Of a DNA stretch of 64,000 nucleotides, positions 1 through 10,700 are shown in pieces. Made by a program: the position numbers and the translations under genes. The notes beneath the pieces were generated by a model, which saw nothing but the letters and a program-made list of their open reading frames with translations, made no database searches and had not been told where the DNA came from. This stretch comes from Blasia pusilla (taxonomy: Eukaryota > Marchantiophyta > Marchantiopsida > Blasiales). Location of the stretch: positions 3,224,001 through 3,288,000 of the forward strand of contig CM114271.1 of NCBI GenBank assembly GCA_050084515.1, in the 5' to 3' direction. Within the stretch, counting starts at the first letter, position 1. Every line of letters starts with the position of its first letter.

Positions 1-352
1 AACAGAGCGCATGTAGATAAGGTACGCTGGATTCATCGGATAACTCGAAAATTCTTTCTCGTCATCCGGAATCCACGACATGACTATTTGGAAATTCTGA
101 TGCGGAAAGGACTTCGATCTCATGTACAAGAACGCCAACAATGGCACAAAACGCGGCTCTGTATACCACAGTACCTCAGGCGTAGCGCGAGTTCTGAACT
201 TGGGGGCAGCCTTCCAGCAGGCAAGTCCAGTAAAGCGCCATGCATGCCACCACTGCTTCTTAAAAAACTCGCATGAGAAGAGCGTTTCGAGAATTTCGCT
301 CCCGACAATGCTACAGCCACTGTCGCATTCCTCACGGTAGTCTTCCTCGTGA
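1..352 (-). CDS. Possible 5' part of an unidentified minus-strand gene, running off the window start
   Basis: Reading the minus strand, a frame stays open from about position 352 down to position 1, roughly 115 codons, ending at the window edge. It begins after a TGA and has no early ATG, so it would need an upstream exon or a non-ATG context. The peptide is rich in W, F, Y and C (for example FFKKQWWHAW and VMSWIPDDEKEF) and looks protein-like, but I recognise no family. A second minus-strand frame over the same bases (120-446) begins with a Met-rich, Ala/Arg/Ser-rich stretch resembling an organelle transit peptide; only one of the two can be real. Plus-strand frame 1 is also open from 1 to 276, so chance openness in GC-richer DNA is a serious alternative. 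Confidence 0.25.
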
Positions 353-1000
353 GATCACTGGCACGCGCGCCATCACCGGCAGCAACCAGAGCTTGCGGGC
401 ACCGGGCTCCCGCCAGAGCAGCGAGAGGTTGCATCTTCGCTCCCAACCTCGACTCCCTCCTTCTCTACCGCACCACAATCTTCTTCCCAAGTCACTCCCA
501 CGCTCCTCCCTTCTCCTCCCCTGCACTCGAAAACTAGCTTCCCAACATCCAACTCCACATTTCACCACCCCGCCCCTTCTTCTGCCTTCCACAATCGGTG
601 CATGCAATCTACAATGCCTCGGGAGAGCACACTGTCTGTCACCAGCGTCGCATGCCCAGCGAACACCGCCGCCGTCGCGTCGTCCTAAAACTCAAAAGCG
701 ATCTCGTGCCACTGCGGCATCACAAACCCATCCCCCCGCGCCCCCAACCTCCTCCAGCGCGAGGACGCGAGTTCGCAAAAGCGGGCATCCAAAATATCTG
801 CGGCCAGCGATCTTCGACGCATGGGTTCCTGCGACTTCTTTCTTTTCATGTTTCGTCTTTCCCTTCCCGTCCCGTTCGTGGGTTGAACTCCGGGCACTCT
901 GGCTCTGTAAGAAAATAAAAGAGTGGTTTTTCGACACTTTCATCGGATTACACGAATCATGGGTAAAATATTAGGGGAGAAGGCTTTTTCGATATTTGGG
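353..1000. promoter_or_regulatory. GC-richer, CT-rich stretch; possible 5' UTR/promoter
   Basis: The plus strand carries long pyrimidine-rich runs (about 440-600), so the minus strand is GA-rich. The same polarity is seen upstream of the minus-strand INTS3 gene near 59.6-60.1 kb. This fits a leader/promoter for the minus-strand frame at the window start. No TATA box or other defined element can be assigned. The open plus-strand frame 273-974 has no recognisable domain and is left out. Confidence 0.25.
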
Positions 1001-3120
1001 TAGAAGATTTTTCTTTTCATTTAGAGCATAGAACATCCTTATGGGAGTAACGAAGACTTTTTATTTTTTTTCCATTTGTGTGAAGTTTGATTATTCTCGT
1101 GGCTATACATTAGTCCTGATTAATATGCTAGGTGATATGTCTAGGGTATTAAAAAAAAATTGAAGTCTTAAATTGAGGGATTTGTAGATGTGAGAGGAAG
1201 TGGCCATTAAAACCCCCAAAATCATAAGACTAAAGCTCAACCAGTGTATTTATCACTTGGGACCCCTTCATACCCTAAGAGCCCGTCCCTCTCCGACGGT
1301 CCTACCAATTTCCAGGTATGATCACAAATGGTTTCGACGTTTGATTATAAAAGAATTAAAAAGACAACCGGCTACCGTCCTTTGATTTTCCGAGGATCGT
1401 CCCTAGTATTTCTGCGCCGTAAATTTCACGTCATGGAAGGACAAGCGACCCGCCCATGGTCCGTGGATTGATAGTCGTCGATTTAGCATTCGGAGGATCC
1501 TGCGACCATGGAATCTCACGATTATTCATATATTTAATCAAAAATTTATCTTCATTATTTGTTGCAATTTTATAATTTCAACATGAATATATTTAAGGAT
1601 TTCATTATATTTTCCATTTGTAAAATATACTGATTTTTATCCATCCGACCCAAGATATTACTAGTTCCATTAAAACGCAATAAAACAATGACTAACTATG
1701 GACAATTTATATTTCCCTTTTAAACCCCACATGAATGCTTACTCGTGTTTGGGAAAAAAATATCTTAAAATAAAAAAGAGTTCTCCTGTAATAATGACCC
1801 TCTCCTTATAACACGGGGATTACAAACTAATCACCTGCACTCTCGGTAATTCTTGCTGCGTACCTTTCACCTGCCATCAACATGGGCCGTGCTGCACGCC
1901 GTGAATTCTCAGCGGTCCTCCACGGCGTTAACGGGGACCTCCACACGTCGCAGGACACGGACGGACGGACGGGGCGGGAGGGGAGGGAGTCGACTCTCTT
2001 TCCCTCACAGAGTGTAGATGTTCCGTCCATACTCTTATTCGTCCGTTACTCTTCGCTGTAAGGGAGGGCATCAACGCCTGCCCGCATGCATGCATTGGGG
2101 GCGACGGATGCCCGCTACGCGACACGTCATGACTTGTCAATGTCCGGATGACATTGACAAGTCATAACGTGCCACCAGACTGTATCATAACGGGTCCATA
2201 CTTCTCTACTTCTCGTTGCGCATTCAAACCGGGCCCACGTGACCTATTACTACTATTATTAGAATTACAGGAAATATCCGGAACAATTAATTAATTAATT
2301 AGTTTTCCTTATTTTTAGTTAAAAATACACATGAAAAAATTTACTCACAAATTGACAGAAATGAATTTTGACAATGAAAAAAAACATGTCATTCACATGA
2401 GATTTCCCTTCTTTAACACCTGGTTGATTTTTTTAACTGATTTTGTAAGTTTTTCATTCTTTAGAGTTTGCAAAAAGCATCGGAAAACATATATATATTC
2501 AAGATTACAAAAGTTATCCATCTTGGCAAAATGTGTGGTTGTGGACTTTGATGATCCTTTCAAAAAATAGTTTGGACTTTGGATTTTCTTGTCCGCCAAA
2601 GGGTAGGAAATTCTTTAGGTATAACTTGAAAAGGTCCTAAAAATTTGTAATTTTTTCTCATTAGATATGATATTTATATAAAATATTTTTAATCTTGAAT
2701 TTTGATCTCTTTGCCTCTTTATTTTTTTCATGCATAGTTTTCTTCTAGTGTAATACAAGTTGGATCTCATTAACCTCACCACAATTGCTTTGACACAATC
2801 ATGGGCCTATATGATCACCTAGAACCATATTTGTTAGAGGATGGGAATGTGATCATATTGACAAGCATAGATGGGACGAATAAGTTGTACTTTTCATAGA
2901 TTTGTTGTATTATATTTTAAGAGGAACCCTTCTGAATTTGTCCAATACCTCCAATAATCAATACATGTCATTTTCACAGTTCAAAGTAACAAAGTTCAAA
3001 TTCCTTGATGACCAATGTAATCATATAATGATACTAGTCTAAGTCTGTGCAAGGCACAAGTTTATATTACCTCCCATAATTAACTCTCACAATTCTCGAG
3101 CGCCATTTTAAATTAATTTA
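1001..3120. other. AT-rich intergenic DNA without a recognisable gene
   Basis: Mostly AT-rich with short chance ORFs. A GC-richer pocket at about 1820-2240 holds the perfect-stem hairpin listed separately. Nothing else is recognised. Confidence 0.6.
2129..2165. repeat. Hairpin with a 16-bp perfect stem
   Basis: The arms ATGACTTGTCAATGTC (2129-2144) and GACATTGACAAGTCAT (2150-2165) are perfect inverted complements around a 5-nt loop. Beyond a one-base offset the flanks also pair (cacg / cgtg). It could be the core of a small inverted-repeat transposon or fold as RNA; no gene context decides. Confidence 0.8.
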
Positions 3121-3154
3121 GAGCGATCCTACTTATTGAAAAAGTGAGCGATCC

Positions 3155-3465
3155 CATCCCCATTCTCCTAATGAGAGGCTTGGGTTACACACACAAGGCA
3201 AGGAGGACCATAGCTCCGCCGCCTAATGCCAAGAGGTTCAACAAAGAGAGAATGAGCTCTCAAGCTCTCTCTCTCTTGGAGGTATACCCCTTCCCTCTCC
3301 CAAGCTCTCTCCATGGTAACCTATGCACGCAGGTCATCTCCTTGGCTCTTGACCCGCTACACGCTATAGTAGATCATCCTCGACCTCCTAAGGCTGTCCT
3401 CTAGTATCTCCGAAGGCGCTCTACTAGATCTCGTCGATCTGTCCTAACAGACGTGACATAGGGGA
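3155..3465 (+). repeat. Dispersed repeat family R, copy 1 (internally deleted)
   Basis: This copy carries the family hallmark block 'gagaggcttgggttacacac', the segment with 'gccaagaggttcaac', and the terminal part ending near 'gtcctaacagacgtgac'. It lacks the roughly 100-bp segment that other copies carry between the 'cttggctcttgacc' block and the 'ggcgctctac' block. Same orientation as copies at 23.8 and 32 kb. No coding capacity; probably part of an LTR or a non-autonomous element. Confidence 0.75.
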
Positions 3466-5790
3466 CATGTGTCAACACCTGAGGAGGATTTCTTCTAACC
3501 CCATCCGCTCTTAAAATTTATATATATATAAACTCATGGTTAGGGGTGAGATAAGGAAGCATGTTTAAAAATTGACATGAGTGAAAATGAATTTACTCCA
3601 TAAATCAAGTTTAGAACTTGGATACTCCATCATATTACACATAGGTCTCAATCTTTTACTTGTGATTGATGGTGATTGTTTTTTTGCTCAACTCTTTGAA
3701 TCCCTTAGTTTCATGAATATCATATGTAATATAAAAGCATTGTACTTAGATTTGTCTCTAGTCCATAATAATGAAAAGGAACATAATTGCATGCAATACT
3801 TGTGATACCCTCTTGTGTCTCCAAGCAAGAAAGCCCTTCTAATGTGTATTTCTATTATACTACAAGAATTGGATGAAGTAAAAAGTACAATTTGTTTTTG
3901 TAGCCAAGGGTAACACTAAAACCTATTAAAAAGAAAATACTGGTTGGATTTTCCCTCCTCAATTAGGATACTTTAATGCTATCACTACCTTGGTGCAATA
4001 ATATATGTATATTCATCATATCTTCTTCATTCATTTATTCTATAATATATATATATATATATATTGCTAATTATTTCAAGCTATTTGCATCTTCTATGAT
4101 CTAAGGCCAATTGCTATCGCTCTCTTTAAATGATCAACGTCCACAATATCCCAATTGCATAAAGTTCGGTTATCTCAACTGGCATGAACACATGCTCCTC
4201 CTCAATCTACGTGGTCCTTCAAGTTGAGGGCCACAAATCAAAATTGGTTTTGAATGTCAATTGATGTTTGATACCAAGTTCATGATTTTTGTCATGGTAG
4301 ATGAGGCGTAGGGTGAGATAGTATCGAGGCCTTGGGAGGGTCTTATACTTCCCTATTTTGAGAGGTCATATGTAACCTGCTCTTAGGAGGTGACTTACAA
4401 GTGTAGGTCACCCTTCCCTTTATGAGGAGTGGCAACCTTTAAGAGTTTGATCTTCCTAGCCATGTATAGCTCCACTTGGATCTATAGGGTCATGTGTTAG
4501 TTGGTAGTTGGTCTCATGAGCGGACCACATGTGTAGTTGTTAGGGAGTTAGTACTTTATGTACTACATGTTGGTAGTGACATACTAGGAGGGAGGTGACT
4601 TTTATAGGTCACTCATGGAGGTGCCTAGGGGGGTATACCTCGGATGAAGCTCATTTGGAGTTCATCTCCTTAGGATTGCAAACCCTTGTTGGGATTCGTG
4701 ATATGATGCACCTTGCATGTATTGAGTATAGATTTTCTCTTGAAGAATGGGCTAGGAGTGATCAATAAGGAAGATCACACACATTTTGGGAGTCATTGTG
4801 TACACTTTCTCTTGTTGTTACAACAGTGTGTATCTGATTCATGAATATGGCTATTTGGACGAAACACGATTGATTGCAGATTTCATCAAAGTTTACGGTT
4901 TGTATTCAACTTTATATTGGGGTTGTCCCATGGTTCATGTGTAGAGATGAGATGGATCTTAGACATGTGTTTGCATGACAACCAATGTATGTTGGCAGCC
5001 ATATGTATTCACACAACATTTCCTTCTAATCTTTGAGAATCAATTCTTTTTGTGTGAATAAGGTAAGTGTGTACAATAGTCTCTTCTTCGGATCGTCCCT
5101 TCCACCCAATCTCGTATCTCTTATCACAAGAACACATATGGTGGTTGGTTGTATATGATCCTTTTGGATTTTTCACATATTTTATCGGTATCTGTTTCTC
5201 ATTTACAGAGGTACACATGATGACTCTCTGTGTAAGATCCCTCTAGATCCTCCTTGAGGACAAGTTGTAGTGACCCTTTTACAAAATACATCAAGTGAGA
5301 TAGTACAAGATCCTCCCAAATCCTTCTTAATTCTAGGTCCATGCCCATGTGCTCCTCTAGCACATATGATTCCCATCGAAAGGGAGCAAATATGCCAAGT
5401 ACCTGAATTTTCTACTTCAATTGGGTAGAGGGGATATTAAATCCACGATCACCCATCGTTTCGATGACCCTCGATACGAAGGCCATGCTGCAACAAATGA
5501 CGATGAAGTGTATCTGAAGAGATGCTCCACGTCCATATACCTTGTTTTACAGATTTTTTCCGTTTCTACTATGGGGTGTCGAAAGAGGTGGACGCACGAT
5601 GTTTACGACCGTCCAAACTTCCTTCGAGTATTTAATTCATGAAGAAACACAAAGGCAACACCTAGCAAATTATAGCACCCTCTTCCCCAAGAGTGTACCA
5701 TACAAATTTTAACAATAAAAAGGTAAATGAGATCACAGGCTCTATGTCGCGATGTGTGAGACACACTATTATTTACAACCCTTACAAGAA
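3466..5790. other. Intergenic DNA, no gene seen
   Basis: AT-rich sequence with a short (TA)n at about 4046-4064 and no ORF with a recognisable domain. The part around 4300-5250 is TG/AG-rich and may be old transposon sequence, but I cannot name it. Confidence 0.55.
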
Positions 5791-5796
5791 CTTGTC

Positions 5797-5975
5797 ATGT
5801 ATATTATTATTGGAGAGTGCCTTCTTGATTTGCAAACACCTCTTTGCTTGACATGTGGCAATCGGACCGCAAGTAAATGTTTCCTCCTCTACGGGCAACA
5901 AGAAAAATATTTTGTGACCAACATGATTAGTTCCCTTCACCGACACATGATGCTCACTAAATTTTCTCTCTCCAA
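5797..5975 (+). repeat. Repeat copy related to 61.42-61.61 kb (MITE-like)
   Basis: It begins with a 'tattattattggagag' block followed by 'cttcttgatttgcaaacac', and runs through 'gggcaac' and an 'agttcccttcac' block. The same order recurs at 61424-61610 with clear but imperfect similarity. At 61.4 kb an inverted copy of the first block closes the unit, suggesting a terminal-inverted-repeat element; here the second end is not recognisable, so this copy is probably truncated. Confidence 0.55.
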
Positions 5976-6265
5976 CTAACCTAACCGCGTTATTGATAAT
6001 TAAATTTCCCCCCTCTCTCAAAGGGTTTGGGTCTAGGGAGACCATCAAAGCCATAATGGCATGCATCCATCCGTATACACAAGTTCTCTTCCATAAAGTC
6101 TATCCCTACACCCACACTTGTTCTTGAAGATGGACAATGTTCTATGATGTTCTTCTACCACCTAACCATGGTCCATGGTGGCTTCCACGACCGACCATGG
6201 TCAAGACACATGCCCATATTTTGACGTCACACGCTGGGCTGACAACACACCAAGTCTGGTTCAGT

Positions 6266-6492
6266 GCATGGTCCGGGGAGTTTTTTCACGATAGCTGGTA
6301 TGTTACCGGTGTTTCATAGCGTGGATCAGTAAATTCGGATGTCTAATCGGTTTTTCAGATACCTTTAAAAAGAAACCCCCCTAACCCTGCCTGTTTTTTG
6401 CCGACCAGTTTTAAATAAATCGGAAATTTCTGATTTTAAGCGACTAGGATTACTTGTAACTCCGGATCTTACTTGTAACATCGGTTCAGTGT
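6266..6492 (-). repeat. About 210-bp repeat, inverted relative to 13.84-14.05 kb
   Basis: The reverse complement matches 13844-14050 along its whole length. Landmarks in common are 'agatccgg', a G-run followed by 'tttctttttaaa' or 'tttctttgtaaa', 'ggtatctg' or 'tgtatctg', and 'cgtgaaaaaactcc.cgga'. The pair faces inward around about 7.3 kb. It could be two insertions of one repeat or remnant terminal inverted repeats; no target-site duplication was found. Confidence 0.7.
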
Positions 6493-6499
6493 GAGGTTT

Positions 6500-7310
6500 G
6501 TTTAGGGGTCCGCTTGGGCCTCCCCCAACCATCGGTGGTTGGTTCGACACACTGCGAGTGTCGCCGGAGCCTGGATCCACTTGGTGTGCATTTGGCACGC
6601 TGTCCAGTTGGAGGTGAGAGGATAGCCACTCACGATGCAGTGCGGGATATCATGTTCAGTATTGCTCGGGAGAGTGGCTTCCATGTGCAGAGAGAGAGGC
6701 ACTACTCCATGCGGGATTCCCTTATTCGAGCTGATCTTTACATGACACGAGAGGCTGAGGTGGTAGTGGCGGACGTGGTAGTTACAGATCCTACGTGGGA
6801 GGCAGTGCGAGCCCAAGTGGTGGCCCAAGGGCGAATGCTACAAGGAGCGGCGGCGGTGAAGAAGACACATATCTACAGTCTACTTCACGCGGGACACATC
6901 TTCATCCCCCTGGCCATAGAGATGTATGGGGCTATGGGGGAGAGGTTTGACTCGTTCCTTACGGACTGCGCCCATAATCTCCAATCGAGAAATGGGTTGT
7001 CCTTAGCTACTGCGATTCTCTATTGTACGCAGCGGGTCTCCATAGCTTTGCAGCGCGCCCAGGCTAATGGGCTTTTGCGGCGGGCTCAGGCTGTGGGAGA
7101 CGCCGACGCTAGAGGCCCACTTAGTAGTAGTCATAGCTCTCTTCTTGTTGCTAATATTATCTCTACTGTTGGTGAGTTTCGTCGTTAGGGGGGGAATGCC
7201 CCCTTCTTCCTTTTCTGGTCTTGTTGTGGCCTTCAGGTTTTGACTCTTTGAGTCCCCCCTCTTTTGTACTTCCGATGGGTTTTCCATCACACGTTTTTAT
7301 CTAAGTGCAT
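6500..7310 (+). mobile_element. 3' end of a non-LTR retrotransposon (5'-truncated)
   Basis: The segment holds the C-terminal part of an ORF (6514-7188) with a CCHC zinc motif and a restriction-like endonuclease signature, then a 3' UTR (7189-7310). The UTR recurs inverted at 50.5 kb, there followed by a poly(A) tail, which supports non-LTR ancestry. The 5' side stops at the inverted repeat ending near 6492, so reverse transcriptase is missing. In the family this region follows the RT and provides target-site cleavage. Confidence 0.65.
6514..7188 (+). pseudogene. CCHC zinc motif plus restriction-like endonuclease, C-terminal remnant of a LINE ORF
   Basis: An open 224-codon stretch with an in-frame TAG just upstream (about 6502) and a first codon of TTG, so it is a fragment rather than a natural gene start. 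Near the N terminus, HCECRRSLDPLGVHLARC fits a C-x-C-x9-H-x3-C zinc motif. About 50 residues on, RADL followed by VVVADVVVTDPTW resembles the RPD...D core of R2-type restriction-like endonucleases, with Ala in place of the usual Pro. Further down come a conserved-looking Lys/Tyr region (AAAVKKTHIYSLL) and FIPLAIEMYG. The RT is absent. Known members act in the nucleus, cutting target DNA to prime reverse transcription. This copy cannot act alone; domestication is unlikely but not excluded, since the fragment is stop-free. Confidence 0.6.
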
Positions 7311-7399
7311 CATTTCCCCTTAGGGGTCTGGTATTGAACAGACCTACCTACTTTTAGGGGTCCGGTCAAGTAGTGTAGTCAAGTTCTCCTCTTTTCTTT

Positions 7400-7725
7400 T
7401 CTTCGTATGTGGTCTTCTTTTCTTCGTCTGTGGTCGTGTTAAACTACTCCCCGGAAACAGCTCCACCTCGTGGCCAGGTTCCTTTCCGCTCGACACGTGG
7501 TGCACCCTTCCCTCACTGCCGTCGATTGAAGAGGACAGGATGTTGCGTTCCCTCCTGTCAACTGTCAACGGTCTGCATTTTCTTCCGCTCTTTGATGCAA
7601 ATCTTTCCCTTTCTTCCGGTCTTCCTTTCTTTCTCTGTTGCTCTCTCTCTCTCTGTGTGTCTCCGAACGTCTCTCTCTGTTCTGTTCGCTTTCTGATCGG
7701 GATTCCGACCGCTTTCCTCGTATTA
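7400..7725 (+). promoter_or_regulatory. Pyrimidine-rich leader upstream of a possible first exon
   Basis: Runs of CT and a 'tctctctctctctgtgtgtct' tract at about 7644-7666 lie just upstream of the ATG at 7726. Such tracts are common in plant 5' UTRs. No TATA box could be placed with confidence. Confidence 0.3.
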
Positions 7726-7790
7726 ATGAGCATCGATGCGGAGCTTGTAGGGCGGGTGTGTTCGATTGTGCGACAGGCGGATGATCTGCG
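7726..7790 (+). CDS. Possible first coding exon of a DEK_C/SWIB-type protein
   Basis: ATG at 7726 opens 21 codons (starting MSIDAELVGRVCSIVRQA) and reaches CTGCG|GTAGGG at 7790/7791, a plausible splice donor in phase 2; without splicing the frame stops at once with TAG. The peptide resembles the start of plant DEK C-terminal domains, a DNA-binding helical domain often found before SWIB domains, where 'SDAEL..R...IL..ADL' is typical. I could not find the continuing exon in the following 6 kb, so the gene may be broken by insertions or the match may be chance. Confidence 0.3.
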
Positions 7791-10700
7791 GTAGGGCTTG
7801 TCGATTTCAAGCCGCTGTGAAGCATCTTCGATCTCCAGCAGTAGGGCCAGGCAGGAGCGGACAGTGTATGAGCAGCGCAGGAGCAGCCAAAGTGCAGAGA
7901 AGAAGAAAGTGAGTGAGTTTGCGGTTGATCGATTCTCTGGGAGATGTAGGGGTAGAGAGAAGCAATGGGAGAGAGTAGCGTGTAGTGGTGTAGGAAAGGT
8001 TTTGCCTGCTGCGCTTTTCTAGGGATCCGTTTGATTTTGGTCGCGGTTCTTTGTTCTTGGAAAGAGCATAACGAGGCGCATGGGAACCCGCCCCCCCCGT
8101 CCCTTGGTCTGAGAATGGCATCGCTTTGTGATGAAATGGAGGGAGGGACTGGATGATCTTGCGGAAGATAGAAGAGTGGGAGAGTGACGACTTAAGAACT
8201 TGCGCCGTTCGCTTCCAGAGTGCTGTGTGAGTGATGGAGGTAGAGCGCGATTAGGAATTGCAGCTGTGATGTGGTGAGTGGATTCGTGTGGAGTAAGAAA
8301 ACGGCCTCTGCATGCCCACCATAACTCGGATCCCGTTCGCATTACACATGATGTGGCTTAGTAATTGTGTCGGATTAGTTTTGAATCCCCAAAATTTAAC
8401 CATGTGTCTGTGATCTTAAACCACATCATACGAAGTTTGTTGCCTGTCTAAACGCTTCAAATGAGTTAGATCGTGGAGATCGGAAGCCGAGTGAGAAAAT
8501 GCTGCCCTAAACCAAAGGGTTTCAGTGAAGCGATTCTCTCTCTCTCTCTCTGTGGTGGTTCTTCACTTCTCCCAAGAGGTTAGCTGAACTGACAGAAGGT
8601 TCTCTCACAGAGGTCCCGGTTCAACTCCTCCCCTTGGACAGTCTGATTCTGATGGAGAATTCCATTATTTTTTTATTATTTATTGCAAAACGTAAAACAT
8701 CGTTTCTCCAGTTAGTTGGGAATGTAGCCGTCGATAGTTCTTTTCCCCTGCCTATCCCACTGTGGGGGGCGGTCTCAACCCCAGACCCTACTTAGGGCAT
8801 GGATGGTCCATTTCCGAGAGAGAGTACGCCTTGTGTGCCTTGGCTGTGCTCCCGGGTCGAGAATTTGGACAAGAAAGTTGCAGACCTTCACTCAAAAACC
8901 AAATCTCCTTCATGGGAACCCCGAACAGAAACTTTTGAAATCTAGATGTGAAGGTGCCTGGCGGATGTGATGTCAATATCACATATGTGGAAGGGGTCCC
9001 ATAGGCCAGTTAGGCTTCCCGTGGACTAAAAATTAATTCTTCTTCTCCTTCTCTCTACACCCATCCCAGTCTTTAGCATTGTGCAACTAGGGCAGGGGTC
9101 CGTGGCTACGACAGGCACTACTTAATGAGTAGTCTCTCTCTGTGATGACTCATGAGCTTTCCAGCGATCATAATTCTGTAACACGACTCCAATTTTTTCC
9201 TGCCACTGCAGAAGTTTTTCGTTCGGCGAGGGTTTAGAGAAGGTTTTCTTGATGCGAGGGTAGCTATGGAAGGTAGAAAGACTTCGAAAGAGGCCCTTTA
9301 CAATGTAGCCTTTGGAACCGGCGAATGTAACTTGCTGGATGGAGCTGTGCGTCACACTGTCAGCAATGTGCCCCGTGAGTTTCAGCTTGTGTCTGTATGA
9401 ATAGAGATTTTTTTTTAAAACAGCTTAAATGCAGAGCTGCTGACTGAAGAATACTCAGATCCGTGTACACATGTCCAAACTTGAAGACCATTCTTGTCAT
9501 GGATGAAAGGGGCGGGAGGGCACGCTAGCATCCTCTTGGCGTTCTAGTGGCATGAAACCTGTTAGTGTGAGTTAGTGTCGGGTGGATATGACTGTGAATG
9601 TGGCTGGAGATGTTTATGCATCAGCGTGGACAAACTCTTTTTCATTTTGTGTTTGCTCAAGTGTAGTGCATGGACTTCTTTAGAAAGCTCAGCTTGCATA
9701 GAAACCCCATCAGTGCACATGATCGAATTTGTAAATTATCTCCAATTTAGCATTGGAAACTCCTCGAAAACATTTGATGGGAGATGTAGGTTACTGATGT
9801 GGGTTCAAACATAGCTACTCTTTTGTGAGTAAGAATGGAGGCAGACTTTTTCTAATCAATTCTGAAAGAAAGTAACAGAAGCCTCTCCATTGAGTAGGGA
9901 AGAGCTAGTAAGAGATATCTTAAAAATCTAGCATGAACAAGGAATATGTCGACACCTTTTATTGATACTGGGATGTCACGGATTGGCAAGGGTTGTTTCG
10001 ATTGTGCTGAAGTATAGCGCTACCTTCCCATCACCAGGCAGCTGATTTAGATGTCCTTCAAACAGAAATTTGGAACAAGAGTGACCTTCGTTTTGTACTA
10101 CTGTCGTGCAAAGTCATGTGAGGTGAGGCATGGTCTTCCTTAATGCTATCAAATATTGCCACCCCACGATGTGGAAGGCATGATCTACACATCCTCTGGA
10201 CTGCCCACAACATCTCTGGCCTTCCTTGGTGACAGTATTCTCCTCCAGGTGCAACGAACTCCTATTGTTAAGGGATTGGCACCACTTCTTTCCAACCATG
10301 CTCAACAATGTGATCCTCCTATAATTTTGAGGTACACATTCACTTTTCTAGCAGAGATTCACAATCTTTTCCACTCGTCACCTCTGTGGGCTGAAATGAG
10401 TTCCTTCCCAAAAACCAGGACGAAGAGATGCAGTCGAGAAAATTGGCAATGGTAGAGAGACGAAGGTAGGTAGTGATAATTTAGTCATAGCCTTGCAACT
10501 GTAGATTTCTCACCTTCTTCAACAGAGATATAGAATAGGATGGGTGCAGAGGGAGTACCATTTGAGAGGAGACTCACAAGTGCGAGTGCTTACCATCCAG
10601 AGTGGTAAATCAAAGTTTACTGTTCTATCTACTTTACCAAACTAGGATCCCCAATACACATTATTTACCAAAGCAGCAGCGTTGAGCATTCAATCTAGGC

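Noticed and set aside
273-974. 233-codon plus-strand ORF
   Set aside because: Ser/Pro/Arg/His-rich translation of CT-rich DNA without a domain; competing frames are open over the same bases.
7641-7675. CRISPR-like or satellite array
   Set aside because: It is a simple CT/GT microsatellite; there are no spacers and the genome is eukaryotic.
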